A DNA stretch of 64,000 bases, from positions 620,001 to 684,000 of the forward strand of contig CAVZBR010000001.1 in NCBI GenBank assembly GCA_963773585.1, given 5' to 3'. The position numbers and the translations under genes were made by a program. The notes beneath the pieces are model-generated. The model was given only the letters and a program-made list of their open reading frames with translations, was not told where the DNA came from and did not search any database. Numbering within the stretch: the first letter of the stretch is position 1; each line of letters starts with the position of its first letter. This DNA comes from CAVXJN01 sp963773585 (GTDB taxonomy: Bacteria; Pseudomonadota; Gammaproteobacteria; JASBUN01). Shown piece by piece: positions 8,590 to 19,356 of the stretch.

Positions 8590-9810
8590 ATGCCCAAATC
8601 CGATGTCAAAAAGGTCGTTTTGGCCTATTCCGGCGGTCTCGACACCTCGGTGATCCTGAAATGGCTCGAAGACACCTACGGCTGTGAAGTGGTCACGTTT
8701 ACCGCCGATATCGGCCAGGGCGAGGAAGTGGAGCCCGCGCGCGCCAAGGCCAAGCAGATGGGCGTCAAAGAGATCTATATCGAAGATCTCACCGAAGAGT
8801 ACGCCCGGGACTTCGTTTTCCCTATGTTTCGCGCGAATACGATCTATGAAGGCGAATATCTGTTGGGTACATCCATCGCCCGGCCGTTGATCGCCAAGCG
8901 CCTGGTGGAGATTGCCAACGAAACCGGCGCCGATGCGATTTCACACGGCGCCACCGGCAAGGGCAACGATCAGGTGCGCTTCGAACTCGGCGCCTACGCA
9001 TTGAAACCGGACGTACGCGTGATTGCACCCTGGCGCGAATGGGACCTGAATTCCCGTGAAAAGCTGCTCTCCTATGCCGAGGAGAATCAGATTCCGGTCG
9101 AGTTCAAGAAGGGCAAGAAGTCTCCCTATTCCATGGACGCAAATCTGCTGCACATTTCCTACGAAGGCGGCGTGCTGGAAGATCCGTGGGCGGAACCTGA
9201 AGCGGACATGTGGCGCTGGAGCGTGGCTCCGGAGCAGGCGCCCGACACCGCCACCACCATCGAACTGACCTATGCTCGCGGTGATATCGTCGCCATCGAC
9301 GGGGAAACGCTATCCCCTGCAGAGGTCATGAAGAAACTCAATCAGATCGGCGGCGACAACGGCATCGGCCGTGCCGACATCGTCGAAAATCGCTATGTCG
9401 GGATGAAATCCCGCGGCTGCTATGAAACCCCCGCCGGCACCATCATGCTCAAAGCCCATCGCGCCATCGAGTCGATAACGCTGGACCGGGAAGTCGCGCA
9501 CCTGAAAGACGAGCTCATGCCGCGCTACGCCAGTCTGATCTACAACGGTTACTGGTGGAGTCCGGAGCGGCGCATGCTGCAGGAAATGATCGATGCCTCA
9601 CAGGCAAGCGTGAATGGCGTCGTGCGCCTGAAGCTGTACAAAGGCAATGTCATCGTCGCGGGGCGCAAGTCCGAGAGCGATTCGTTGTTCGATGAAAGCA
9701 TTGCCACTTTCGAGGAAGACAAAGGCGCCTACAATCAGGCGGACGCGGAAGGCTTCATCAAACTCAACGCGCTGCGGATGCGGATCGCCGCCCGCAAGCG
9801 CCAGGGCTAA
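8590..9810 (+). CDS. argG: Argininosuccinate synthase
   Basis: This cytoplasmic enzyme condenses citrulline and aspartate with ATP to form argininosuccinate in arginine synthesis. The 406-residue length is typical. The N-terminal ATP pyrophosphatase loop AYSGGLDTS and the segment SHGATGKGNDQVRFEL, which contributes to the citrulline and aspartate site, are both intact. GGAG at 8580-8583 sits six bases before the ATG and fixes the start. gloA follows 44 bases downstream on the same strand. No Arg-box could be recognised by eye. Confidence 0.97.
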   Translation: MPKSDVKKVVLAYSGGLDTSVILKWLEDTYGCEVVTFTADIGQGEEVEPARAKAKQMGVKEIYIEDLTEEYARDFVFPMFRANTIYEGEYLLGTSIARPLIAKRLVEIANETGADAISHGATGKGNDQVRFELGAYALKPDVRVIAPWREWDLNSREKLLSYAEENQIPVEFKKGKKSPYSMDANLLHISYEGGVLEDPWAEPEADMWRWSVAPEQAPDTATTIELTYARGDIVAIDGETLSPAEVMKKLNQIGGDNGIGRADIVENRYVGMKSRGCYETPAGTIMLKAHRAIESITLDREVAHLKDELMPRYASLIYNGYWWSPERRMLQEMIDASQASVNGVVRLKLYKGNVIVAGRKSESDSLFDESIATFEEDKGAYNQADAEGFIKLNALRMRIAARKRQG

Positions 9811-9854
9811 TCCGCCGGAGACATTCGTTCCGGCGAAATCGGAGGACCACGACC

Positions 9855-10241
9855 ATGCGCATTTTACATACCATGCTGCGCGTCGGCGACTTGCAGCGCT
9901 CCATCGACTTCTACACCAACGTTCTCGGCATGCGTCTGCTGCGCCAAAAGGACTACCCTGAAGGAAAATTCACTCTGGCGTTCGTCGGCTACGGCGAGGA
10001 GAAAGACCAGGCCGTACTGGAGCTGACCTACAACTGGGATACCGATGTATATGATCTCGGCGACGGCTACGGTCATGTGGCGCTGGAAGTGGACGATGTT
10101 CACCGGGCCGCCGAGCGCATTCGAGAAAAAGGCGGCAAGATTCTGCGCGAGCCAGGCCCGATGAACGCGGGTTCGACCATTATCGCCTTCGTCGAAGATC
10201 CAGATGGATATCCCATCGAATTGATCGGTGCCCGCGGCTAG
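9855..10241 (+). CDS. gloA: Lactoylglutathione lyase (glyoxalase I)
   Basis: This enzyme isomerises the hemithioacetal of methylglyoxal and glutathione to S-lactoylglutathione, a detoxification step. The protein is 128 residues, with metal ligands H5, E56, H74 and E122 at the same positions as in the nickel-dependent E. coli enzyme. The opening MRILHTMLRVGDLQRSIDFY block is close to the E. coli form. CGGAGGA lies just upstream of the ATG. It may be co-transcribed with argG. No glyoxalase II gene is in the window. Confidence 0.95.
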   Translation: MRILHTMLRVGDLQRSIDFYTNVLGMRLLRQKDYPEGKFTLAFVGYGEEKDQAVLELTYNWDTDVYDLGDGYGHVALEVDDVHRAAERIREKGGKILREPGPMNAGSTIIAFVEDPDGYPIELIGARG

Positions 10242-10247
10242 TCGCAC

Positions 10248-10264
10248 AGCGAGCGATTCTCGCT
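10248..10264 (+). terminator. Short hairpin after gloA
   Basis: AGCGAG and CTCGCT form a perfect 6-bp stem around a 5-base loop, seven bases after the gloA stop. It is followed by TTGGCGCTTT rather than a clean T-run, so terminator function is only possible. Confidence 0.35.
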
Positions 10265-10640
10265 TGGCGCTTTAAATCTCTCTTAAGCCGACTAGGCTTC
10301 ACCCCATGGCCGCGGGCGCAAACACAGTGGTTTGTGCGCCCGGATTGATGGCCCTAATTAAACTCAATTTTCGTCGCACGTTCAGCGCAGCGTGGCTAGC
10401 CGCGATCGGTGTATCGCGAGCGAGACCCCGCCGGCGTTTGCGTCTGCCGATGGTTTCGGAAGCCAAGCGTCTGGCTTCGGCTTTGCCTCATCAAGCGCGG
10501 CTGCCAAGGCGTGAGACCGATATGGCTGCTCGCTGTGAGCAACGCTGAGCCGTGGCAGGCACATCGGTCGTGGCGCTCGGGCCCGACCGGGGCGTTGAAC
10601 CATTTCGGCAACGGACCGCTCCATTGCAACCCATCCGGAA
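10265..10640. other. Gap without a supportable gene
   Basis: About 375 bases separate gloA from the next gene. Short open frames exist on both strands, but none has a ribosome site, a recognisable domain or a hydrophobic signal. The one visible structure is an imperfect inverted repeat at 10314-10341, where GGGCGC-AAAC pairs with GTTT-GCGCCC across a two-base bulge. The gap may hold the promoter of the downstream gene. Confidence 0.5.
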
Positions 10641-11708
10641 ATGCCAATGATGAAAGGAATCGTCATCGCGGTCGCTGGCTTCACCGTGTTCGCCACCGTG
10701 ATGCCTTTGATTCCCAAAAGCGATTGGTGGGTGCGGGCATTTGACTTTCCGCGCCTGCAAATCGCCAGCCTAGGACTCGTTTCCCTGGCGCTGTATCCGT
10801 TAGTGTTCGAGGCAGACGTTGTGGACGCGGTCGTCCTGACACTTACGAGTATCGCGACCGGCTGGCAGCTGTGGCGGATGCTGCCTTATACCCCGATTTT
10901 CAAAAAGCAGGTTCACTCAGCGCGCAATGCGTCCCAACGCGACGCCATTGGCGTGGTGGTGGCCAATGTTCTTACGCCAAACCGGGGGGCGAACAAACTC
11001 CTGGCCGAGATACGCACGGCGGATCCGGACATCATATTGGCGGTGGAGACCGACCAGTGGTGGCAGGATCATTTGGCTCCGCTGGAGCGGGATTATCGGT
11101 TTGGTCTGAAGTGTCCGCTGGATAACCTTTACGGCATGCATTTGTACTCGCGACTGCCGCTCAAAAATCCCGAAATTCGATATTTAGTGCAACACGACAT
11201 TCCGTCGATGCACGCCCAGGTCGTGATGCGCAATGGCCATGTGGTCGAGTTGCATTGCCTGCACCCAACGCCGCCGAGTCCGACCGAGAACGACACGTCC
11301 GAGGAACGTGATGCGGAGCTGCTTGTGGTGGGGCGCGATCTGCGGAAGGGAAATCGTTCCGTGATCGTCGCCGGCGACTTGAACGACGTCGCGTGGTCCG
11401 ACACCACCAACCTGTTTCAGAAGATCAGTGGGTTGTTGGACCCGCGCATTGGCCGCGGCCGGATGAGCACGTTTCACGCAAAATACTGGTTTGTTCGTTG
11501 GCCGCTCGATCACCTGTTTCATTCCGATGACTTCACGTTGATGTCGATGCGGCGTTTGGGCAAATTCGGCTCCGATCACTTTCCGATTCATGTCGTGTTG
11601 CACCACGAGCCGCCCGCTGAAAGCGAACAACAGGGTCCCGACGCCGATCAAGAAGACGAAGAAATGGCGGAAGAAAAGATTGAGCGTGGGAACGCGCAGC
11701 CGCTTTAG
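10641..11708 (+). CDS. Membrane-anchored endonuclease/exonuclease/phosphatase-fold protein
   Basis: The 355-residue protein starts with two or three hydrophobic segments (roughly residues 4-22, 38-58 and 60-80). A metallo-hydrolase domain of the EEP superfamily follows from about residue 100. The visible EEP signs are IILAVETD (metal-binding Glu), the central VIVAGDLNDVAWS block with Asp and Asn, and the C-terminal GSDHFPIHV with the catalytic Asp-His pair. Related proteins in other bacteria are usually annotated only at this family level. Three in-frame ATGs lie at 10641, 10647 and 10650, so the exact start is uncertain. The C-terminus is acidic (EEDEE-like, residues 335-350). The substrate is unknown. 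Confidence 0.75.
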   Translation: MPMMKGIVIAVAGFTVFATVMPLIPKSDWWVRAFDFPRLQIASLGLVSLALYPLVFEADVVDAVVLTLTSIATGWQLWRMLPYTPIFKKQVHSARNASQRDAIGVVVANVLTPNRGANKLLAEIRTADPDIILAVETDQWWQDHLAPLERDYRFGLKCPLDNLYGMHLYSRLPLKNPEIRYLVQHDIPSMHAQVVMRNGHVVELHCLHPTPPSPTENDTSEERDAELLVVGRDLRKGNRSVIVAGDLNDVAWSDTTNLFQKISGLLDPRIGRGRMSTFHAKYWFVRWPLDHLFHSDDFTLMSMRRLGKFGSDHFPIHVVLHHEPPAESEQQGPDADQEDEEMAEEKIERGNAQPL

Positions 11709-11918
11709 TGAGCGATGTGGAGTCAATCGGTTCCAGCGAATCTACGCAGCGTCAGCGCGTGTCGACGATTGCGGGAAGGTAGTACGCGTTGCGCGCCAAC
11801 ACGCACTGTATCCACGGCACTTTCTGCATTTCGATCTCCTAGTCCGATCCGCTATAGTGGTGCATCAGTCGACGCATTGTTGCGCTCGGCGTCGTGACAC
11901 GATCCGGCAGGTGACTAG

Positions 11919-12899
11919 ATGAACACGAACGCGATACGCATTCACGAATACGGCGACCCTTCGGTACTGCGCTGGGAATCGGTTGATCTGTCGCCCCCCG
12001 CGCCGAACGAGGCGCAGGTCCGGCACACGGCAGTCGGGTTAAACTTTATAGATGTCTATCATCGCACCGGACTTTACCCCGTTGGCGCATTTCCCAGCGG
12101 CATCGGGCTGGAAGGTGCGGGCGTGGTGGAAGCGGTCGGCAGCGAGGTTTCGGAAGTCAAAGCGGGAGACCGCGTCGCCTACGCCGGCGGACCGCTCGGA
12201 GCCTACGCCGAGCGCCGAAACTTGCCCGCGGAGCGTCTACTGGTGCTGCCGGAGGCGATTAGCGACCAACAAGCTGCGGCGATGATGTTGCAGGGTATGA
12301 CGGCGGAGTATCTGCTGCGCCGCGCATATCCAGTGCAGGCGGGCGATACAATCCTGATTCACGCGGCCGCTGGGGGAGTCGGTTCCATTGTCTGCCAGTG
12401 GGCCCGCCATCTGGGGGCGACGGTGATCGGCACAGTTGGCAACGACGCCAAAGCCGAGGCGGCGCGCGCCAACGGTTGCGACCATCCGATTGTATACAGC
12501 CGCGAAAACTTTGTTGAGCGGGTAAGAGAAATCACCGGAGACAAGGGGGTCGCGGTGGTATACGACTCCGTTGGTCGGGATACGTTCATGGCTTCGCTGG
12601 ATTGCCTTCGCAAGCGCGGCATGATGGTGAGTTTCGGCCAGTCGTCCGGCGCTGTGCCAGCGTTCGATATTGGTATTCTAGCCAAAAAGGGCGCTTTGTT
12701 CCTGACGCGACCCAACCTGGTCAGCTATACCGGCACACGCGACGAGCTGCAGGAGAGCGCCGCAGCCCTGTTCGATGTGGTGGGACGCGGGATTGTGCGG
12801 ATCGGCGTCAATCAGACCTTTGGACTGGCCGACGCGGCGGACGCCCATCGTGCACTCGAAGCCAGGAAAACCACTGGTTCCACCGTATTGCTCGTGTAA
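11919..12899 (+). CDS. qor: NADPH:quinone reductase, zinc-less MDR family
   Basis: This 326-residue protein is in the medium-chain dehydrogenase family without zinc and probably reduces quinones or reactive alkenals with NADPH. It shows the MDR N-terminal block GLNFIDVYHRTGLYP, the cofactor fold HAAAGGVGSIVCQWA (residues about 145-160) and YDSVGRDTF. The close match to the E. coli QorA type over the whole length supports the symbol, but quinone specificity is inferred. The ATG at 11919 follows a weak purine run. It faces mscL, with the two stop codons only nine bases apart. Confidence 0.88.
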   Translation: MNTNAIRIHEYGDPSVLRWESVDLSPPAPNEAQVRHTAVGLNFIDVYHRTGLYPVGAFPSGIGLEGAGVVEAVGSEVSEVKAGDRVAYAGGPLGAYAERRNLPAERLLVLPEAISDQQAAAMMLQGMTAEYLLRRAYPVQAGDTILIHAAAGGVGSIVCQWARHLGATVIGTVGNDAKAEAARANGCDHPIVYSRENFVERVREITGDKGVAVVYDSVGRDTFMASLDCLRKRGMMVSFGQSSGAVPAFDIGILAKKGALFLTRPNLVSYTGTRDELQESAAALFDVVGRGIVRIGVNQTFGLADAADAHRALEARKTTGSTVLLV

Positions 12900-12908
12900 T
12901 GCAAAGGG

Positions 12909-13358
12909 TCAGGCTGCGGGACCGCCCCGGGCTTTGAGCAGATCACGTATTTCGGCCAACAGCACTTCCTGCGGCGTTGGCTCGGGAGGTGGTGCCGGCG
13001 TCGCGGTTTGTTCGGCTTTCTTCTCCATCAATCGATTCATGTTCTTCACAACCACGAACAAGACGAAGGCGACAATCAAGAACGCGACCAGCGCATTGAT
13101 GAACAACCCGTAACCCACGACTGCTGCGCCTGCTTGACGGGCAGCCTCGATGGAAGTGAACGCTTGACCGGTGGAATTGCGCAAGACGATGAACAAGTTG
13201 CTGAAGTCAGGGGTGCGGAAAATGCCCGCGATGATCGGATTGATGATGTCGCTGACCAGAGACTGGATCACTGTGCTGAATGCAGCGCCGATCACGATAC
13301 CGACAGCCATGTCCACCATGTTGCCCTTTAGGGCGAACTTTTTGAACTCTTCCAACAT
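12909..13358 (-). CDS. mscL: Large-conductance mechanosensitive channel MscL
   Basis: This inner-membrane channel opens under high membrane tension and releases solutes during hypo-osmotic shock. The 149-residue product begins MLEEFKKFALKGNMVDMAVG, the family's N-terminal amphipathic helix and first membrane helix. The second helix is LVAFLIVAFVLFVVV, followed by a charged C-terminal bundle (PQEVLLAEIRDLL). I chose the ATG at 13358 because AAGGAG lies seven bases upstream; a frame six codons longer has no such site. The proline-rich linker TPAPPPEPTP before the final helix is within family variation. Confidence 0.96.
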   Translation of the reverse strand: MLEEFKKFALKGNMVDMAVGIVIGAAFSTVIQSLVSDIINPIIAGIFRTPDFSNLFIVLRNSTGQAFTSIEAARQAGAAVVGYGLFINALVAFLIVAFVLFVVVKNMNRLMEKKAEQTATPAPPPEPTPQEVLLAEIRDLLKARGGPAA

Positions 13359-13483
13359 CGCCTGCTCCTTGTCCAAGGTGCTGGGCGCACCGATGCCTGT
13401 CTGGCGCTCCCCGCATGAGGTTGTGTGCTAGAGGGGAGATTGTCAAGATTTTGGTCCTTCGGCCCGACAGCGCGAGCCTCGCC

Positions 13484-16213
<2,730 letters not shown>

Positions 16214-16247
16214 TGCCGTTCTGCAGGGCCGTGGACGGAGGTTGTTG

Positions 16248-16691
16248 ATGACTGGCAACGGTAACGGTGAGCGCGGTATTTTCATACGGGATGTCGCATT
16301 CGCGATCGTGTTGCTCGGCAGCGTTGCGGCCTGCTTTGCCGACGTCCCGCCCGAGCAGCGAGCGGAAGTCGCCCATCTGCTCTCCTTCGTACGGTACTCG
16401 GATTGCGATATGATTCGAAATGGAACAACGCACAACGGCGTCGAAGGTTATCGTCATATACTGGATAAATACGATTATTTTCGGGACCGTATTCATTCCA
16501 CCGAAGACTTTATCGATCTTGCAGCGTCCAAAAGCCTGTTGAGCGGTAAGCGGTACCAGGTGGATTGCCCCGCGCACAAACCGCAGTACGCCTCGGTTTG
16601 GTTGCGCGACGAGTTGTCCCATTATCGTGCGTGCATGGCGCATGGCGGGGGTTGCGATCGAAACGAGGATCGCGTGCATAGTCGTCGTTGA
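16248..16691 (+). CDS. DUF5329 family exported or membrane-anchored protein
   Basis: The 147-residue protein has one hydrophobic segment (VAFAIVLLGSVAACF, about residues 15-30), probably a signal or anchor. A DUF5329-like domain follows, with EVAHLLSFVRYSDCDMIRNG, the ILDKYDY block, STEDFIDLAASKS and the closing WLRDELSHYR. The function of this family is unknown. ACGGAGG ends about six bases before the ATG at 16248, which decides the start. It lies 34 bases after the P-type ATPase gene and is likely co-transcribed with it. Confidence 0.7.
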   Translation: MTGNGNGERGIFIRDVAFAIVLLGSVAACFADVPPEQRAEVAHLLSFVRYSDCDMIRNGTTHNGVEGYRHILDKYDYFRDRIHSTEDFIDLAASKSLLSGKRYQVDCPAHKPQYASVWLRDELSHYRACMAHGGGCDRNEDRVHSRR

Positions 16692-16716
16692 CACAGGCGA
16701 CATCGAGCACGTTCGC

Positions 16717-17124
16717 ATGAGCAAAGAACCGACTCGCGGTTTGGCCGGGCTTCTACGCGACTGGGCCTCGCGTGTAAAACGACAAACGTTTGCGCTCTAT
16801 TTGGCGAGTCGGGATCCGCGCGTCCCGGCGCTCGCCAAGATCCTGATCGCAGTGGCGGTCGCCTACGCTGTGAGCCCACTCGATCTCATACCGGACTTCA
16901 TCCCGGTGCTGGGATATTTGGATGACGTATTGTTGCTGCCCCTGCTTATCGCCTTCGCCGTGCGCTCGATACCCGAACCGGTGTGGCGGGATTGTTGCGA
17001 ACGAGCCGAACAGGCGGCGGACCGGCGTATTCCCGGTTACCGTGGCGGGATGTGGGTGACCGCGACGGCGTGGCTGGCCATGTTGGTCGCCGCGGTCTGG
17101 GGCCTTGGGTCAGCGTTTGTTTAA
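16717..17124 (+). CDS. DUF1232 (YkvA-like) membrane protein
   Basis: The 135-residue protein contains the DUF1232 core AYAVSPLDLIPDFIPVLGYL, with the hallmark SPLDLIPD. Membrane segments lie at about residues 45-65, 75-95 and near the C-terminus. The family is widespread and of unknown function. The chosen ATG at 16717 begins MSKEPTRG; the frame runs further upstream but only as an overlap with the preceding gene. It may be the last gene of the transcript that starts at the ATPase gene. Confidence 0.75.
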   Translation: MSKEPTRGLAGLLRDWASRVKRQTFALYLASRDPRVPALAKILIAVAVAYAVSPLDLIPDFIPVLGYLDDVLLLPLLIAFAVRSIPEPVWRDCCERAEQAADRRIPGYRGGMWVTATAWLAMLVAAVWGLGSAFV

Positions 17125-17297
17125 GGGTCGCACCAGGCCGCGGATTCCGGTCGACCGGTACCGGCTGGATCGGAAATGGACGATCACTTCGCTTGCCGGG
17201 TTCGCGGAAGCCGACTAACGTATTGGTGGGCGGGCTAAATGCCTAACAAAGGTAGGGCATTAGAGTCCCGCCGAATAACCAGAGCCGAGGAGGAACG

Positions 17298-17906
17298 ATG
17301 GCTAGAACGAGTGTTGAATCGCGCAATGGCGTGGTGTTCTTGAGAGGTTTTTTGATGCGGCCGCAGGAGGTCGGTTCCATCATCCCGAGTTCTCCGTTTC
17401 TGGAGCGGCGTCTGGTGCAGCTGGCCGACGTCGCTGCCGCGAAACGCGTGGTTGAGCTGGGCTCCGGAACCGGCGGCACCACGCGTGCCCTGCTGCGCGC
17501 CATGGCGCCCGACGCAGAGCTGATCAGCATGGAGCTCAATCCACTGTTCCTGCCGGTACTGGAGCGAATCGGGGATCCGCGCATGCGAATTCGACAAAAC
17601 AACGCTGCCGAACTTCCCGAGGTGCTGGCCAGCTTGAACTGGGACACCGTCGACCTGGTGGTTTCCGGAATTCCTTTTTCCACCATGCCGCGGCAGGTAG
17701 GGACCGGCATATTGGAAGGGGTTTTCGAGTCGCTCGCAATAGCAGGGAAGTTCGTCGCCTATCAGATGCGGAGCAGGGTGGAAGAGCTTGCCCGCCCCAT
17801 TTTCGGCCCCGCAGAAGTGGAATTGGAGATTCTCAATATTCCGCCCATGCGTCTGTATCGCTGGGACAAGCCCGCGCCGGTCGCCGCCGCCAAGGCGGCA
17901 TCCTGA
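17298..17906 (+). CDS. SAM-dependent methyltransferase, phospholipid N-methyltransferase-like
   Basis: The 202-residue cytoplasmic protein has a class I SAM-binding motif VVELGSGTGGTTRALL at about residues 50-65. The acidic residue ending the second strand is in ISMELNP. The N-terminal block FLMRPQEVGSIIPSSPFLER and the segment SGIPFSTMP resemble PmtA-type phosphatidylethanolamine N-methyltransferases and the rRNA-dimethylase-like group around them. GCCGAGGAGGAACG precedes the ATG. Phosphatidylcholine synthesis would be consistent, but small methyltransferases of this type have other substrates too, so only the class is secure. Confidence 0.7.
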   Translation: MARTSVESRNGVVFLRGFLMRPQEVGSIIPSSPFLERRLVQLADVAAAKRVVELGSGTGGTTRALLRAMAPDAELISMELNPLFLPVLERIGDPRMRIRQNNAAELPEVLASLNWDTVDLVVSGIPFSTMPRQVGTGILEGVFESLAIAGKFVAYQMRSRVEELARPIFGPAEVELEILNIPPMRLYRWDKPAPVAAAKAAS

Positions 17907-18119
17907 TAATTGTGCGGAATTTAGTAGCTGCATTTGGAGTGTGCTTGCAGTGCCGATTTCGTGGCCTACCTTGTAACTTAGGTGGGCGGTGTGCACTAAG
18001 TAGCTGAAACAAATTTGGAAGTGCAGCGCATCTGCTCACATGGGGATCATTATTTATTGGCGCTCCGGCCGCGGACGGCACAAGCGAACCGGCCTGGGGC
18101 AATTTAAGGAGGAAGAGAA

Positions 18120-18287
18120 ATGCTAGGATGGGCGATAACGTTCTTGATTATTGGGTTGGTGGCCGGCGTGCTCGGGTTCACCGGCGTAGCAGGTGTAGCA
18201 GTGGAAATCGCGTGGATCCTGTTCGTCGTGGGTTTGATCCTGTTCGTGGTCTTCTTGTTCCTGGGACGCCGTCGTCCACCCGTGTAG
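18120..18287 (+). CDS. DUF1328 (YtjA-like) small membrane protein
   Basis: This 55-residue protein begins MLGWAITFLIIGLVAGVLGF and ends LGRRRPPV, matching the DUF1328/YtjA family in length and layout: two membrane helices and a basic RRRP tail. A strong AAGGAGG lies nine bases before the ATG at 18120. The function is unknown; the family is often seen in stress regulons. It is followed by a strong bidirectional terminator. The 213 bases upstream contain no other gene. Confidence 0.85.
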   Translation: MLGWAITFLIIGLVAGVLGFTGVAGVAVEIAWILFVVGLILFVVFLFLGRRRPPV

Positions 18288-18327
18288 CGATTTCACCGCG
18301 CCCATGATGGGCGATGCATGACGCTAA

Positions 18328-18360
18328 AAATCCCGAGCCGGCGGCGCCGGCTCGGGATTT
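18328..18360. terminator. Bidirectional intrinsic terminator
   Basis: A perfect 15-bp stem (AAATCCCGAGCCGGC, 18328-18342, with its complement at 18346-18360) closes a three-base loop. It is flanked by an A-run on the left and TCTCGTTTT on the right. It therefore serves both the DUF1328 gene on the plus strand and the GntR gene on the minus strand. Confidence 0.9.
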
Positions 18361-18370
18361 CTCGTTTTGG

Positions 18371-19111
18371 TCAGCGGATTTCAGTTTTATAGCTGAAACT
18401 ATCGGCGCGACCTTTGGTCGTTCGAACCTCGATGATTTGGTCGTTGGTGGTGTAGGTCACCCGTTTCAGCACCACCACCGGCGTGCCGACCTCGATCTCG
18501 AGCTTGCCGGCGGTTTGCTCGTCGGCCGCTTCCGCGGTGAGGGTTTCCTCAGCCCGCAGAACGGGTACCCCGAACTTTTCCACCACCACGGCATAAAACA
18601 GGTCTGGAATATGGACCTGTTCGTCTTCCAAGCCCGGCACCACGTCCGCACGCCAGTGACTGTACTCGACCAGCACCGGCTTGCTGTTGCTGTCGCTGTA
18701 ACCGATTCGTTCGATATACAAAAGCTGTGTCTTCGCCGGTACCTTCAACTTGGCGCGAATCTCTTTGCTACCCAGGGTCAGGCGTCGGGCAGTTGTTTCT
18801 TTATGTACGCGCTGGTCCTTACCTTCGGCATCGCCGTACGTGAAAAACCGGAATAAGCTGTTGTTGAAGTCGATGCGGGATACGTACGTGCCTTTGCCTT
18901 GGTGACGAAACAGCAATCGTTGCCATACCAGGTTGTCGATCGCCTTTTTGGCCGTGCCTTGGCTGACCCGCAACTGCCTTGCCAGTTGCGACTCCGAGGG
19001 AATCAAATCGCCGGGCACCAGGGCGCCGGTTTGGATCTGATCACGCAAATAGTCTTCGACCACTTGGTAGAGGGGTTTGACTTGCGGATGGTCGGCGGAT
19101 GTGCGCGCCAT
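18371..19111 (-). CDS. GntR/HutC family transcriptional regulator, probable repressor of the sulfoacetate locus
   Basis: The 246-residue protein has an N-terminal winged-helix domain (about 10-80; PLYQVVEDYLRDQIQTG, then LVPGDLIPSESQLARQLRVS). A C-terminal UTRA ligand-binding domain spans about 100-240, placing it in the HutC subfamily. I chose the ATG at 19111, with GGAG eight bases upstream; a longer frame reaches 19237 without support. It is divergent from tctA. Palindromes resembling HutC-type GTATA operators lie at 19266-19283 in the shared promoter region and at 22459-22476 before sauS. The likely effector, by context, is sulfoacetate or a CoA derivative of it (inference). Confidence 0.85.
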   Translation of the reverse strand: MARTSADHPQVKPLYQVVEDYLRDQIQTGALVPGDLIPSESQLARQLRVSQGTAKKAIDNLVWQRLLFRHQGKGTYVSRIDFNNSLFRFFTYGDAEGKDQRVHKETTARRLTLGSKEIRAKLKVPAKTQLLYIERIGYSDSNSKPVLVEYSHWRADVVPGLEDEQVHIPDLFYAVVVEKFGVPVLRAEETLTAEAADEQTAGKLEIEVGTPVVVLKRVTYTTNDQIIEVRTTKGRADSFSYKTEIR

Positions 19112-19242
19112 TACGAGTTCTCCATTTGCAATGTACCAAGGTTGGCTATGGGTACGCCGCGGGTCCCACCGCACTATGCGCAGCGATTCATGTCGCCTTG
19201 TCGTCTGCGCGGCGTCCATTCTTGACAAGCTTAACACCGACT

Positions 19243-19286
19243 GCTAGCTCTTATGCATCACAGATAACTCATCTATATAAGCTAGC
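19243..19286. promoter_or_regulatory. Candidate GntR operator in the gntR-tctA intergenic region
   Basis: AACTCAT-CTAT-ATAAGCT at 19266-19283 is an imperfect 7-4-7 palindrome of the same design as the perfect one before sauS. It is nested in a wider inverted repeat, GCTAGCT at 19243-19249 and AGCTAGC at 19280-19286. A possible second half-site, CTTATGCAT, lies within the left part. TTGACA at 19222-19227 could be a -35 element, though no good -10 follows at standard spacing. Confidence 0.6.
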
Positions 19287-19356
19287 CCTACTATTAAAAA
19301 CAACAAGAATGCTCAGCGCACTGGTTCCGCAGGCGCGATGACTGGAGGAGTAGACG

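Noticed and set aside
10306..10717. Short overlapping frames on both strands between gloA and the EEP gene
   Set aside because: None has a ribosome site or domain, and they overlap each other, so I treated the stretch as non-coding.
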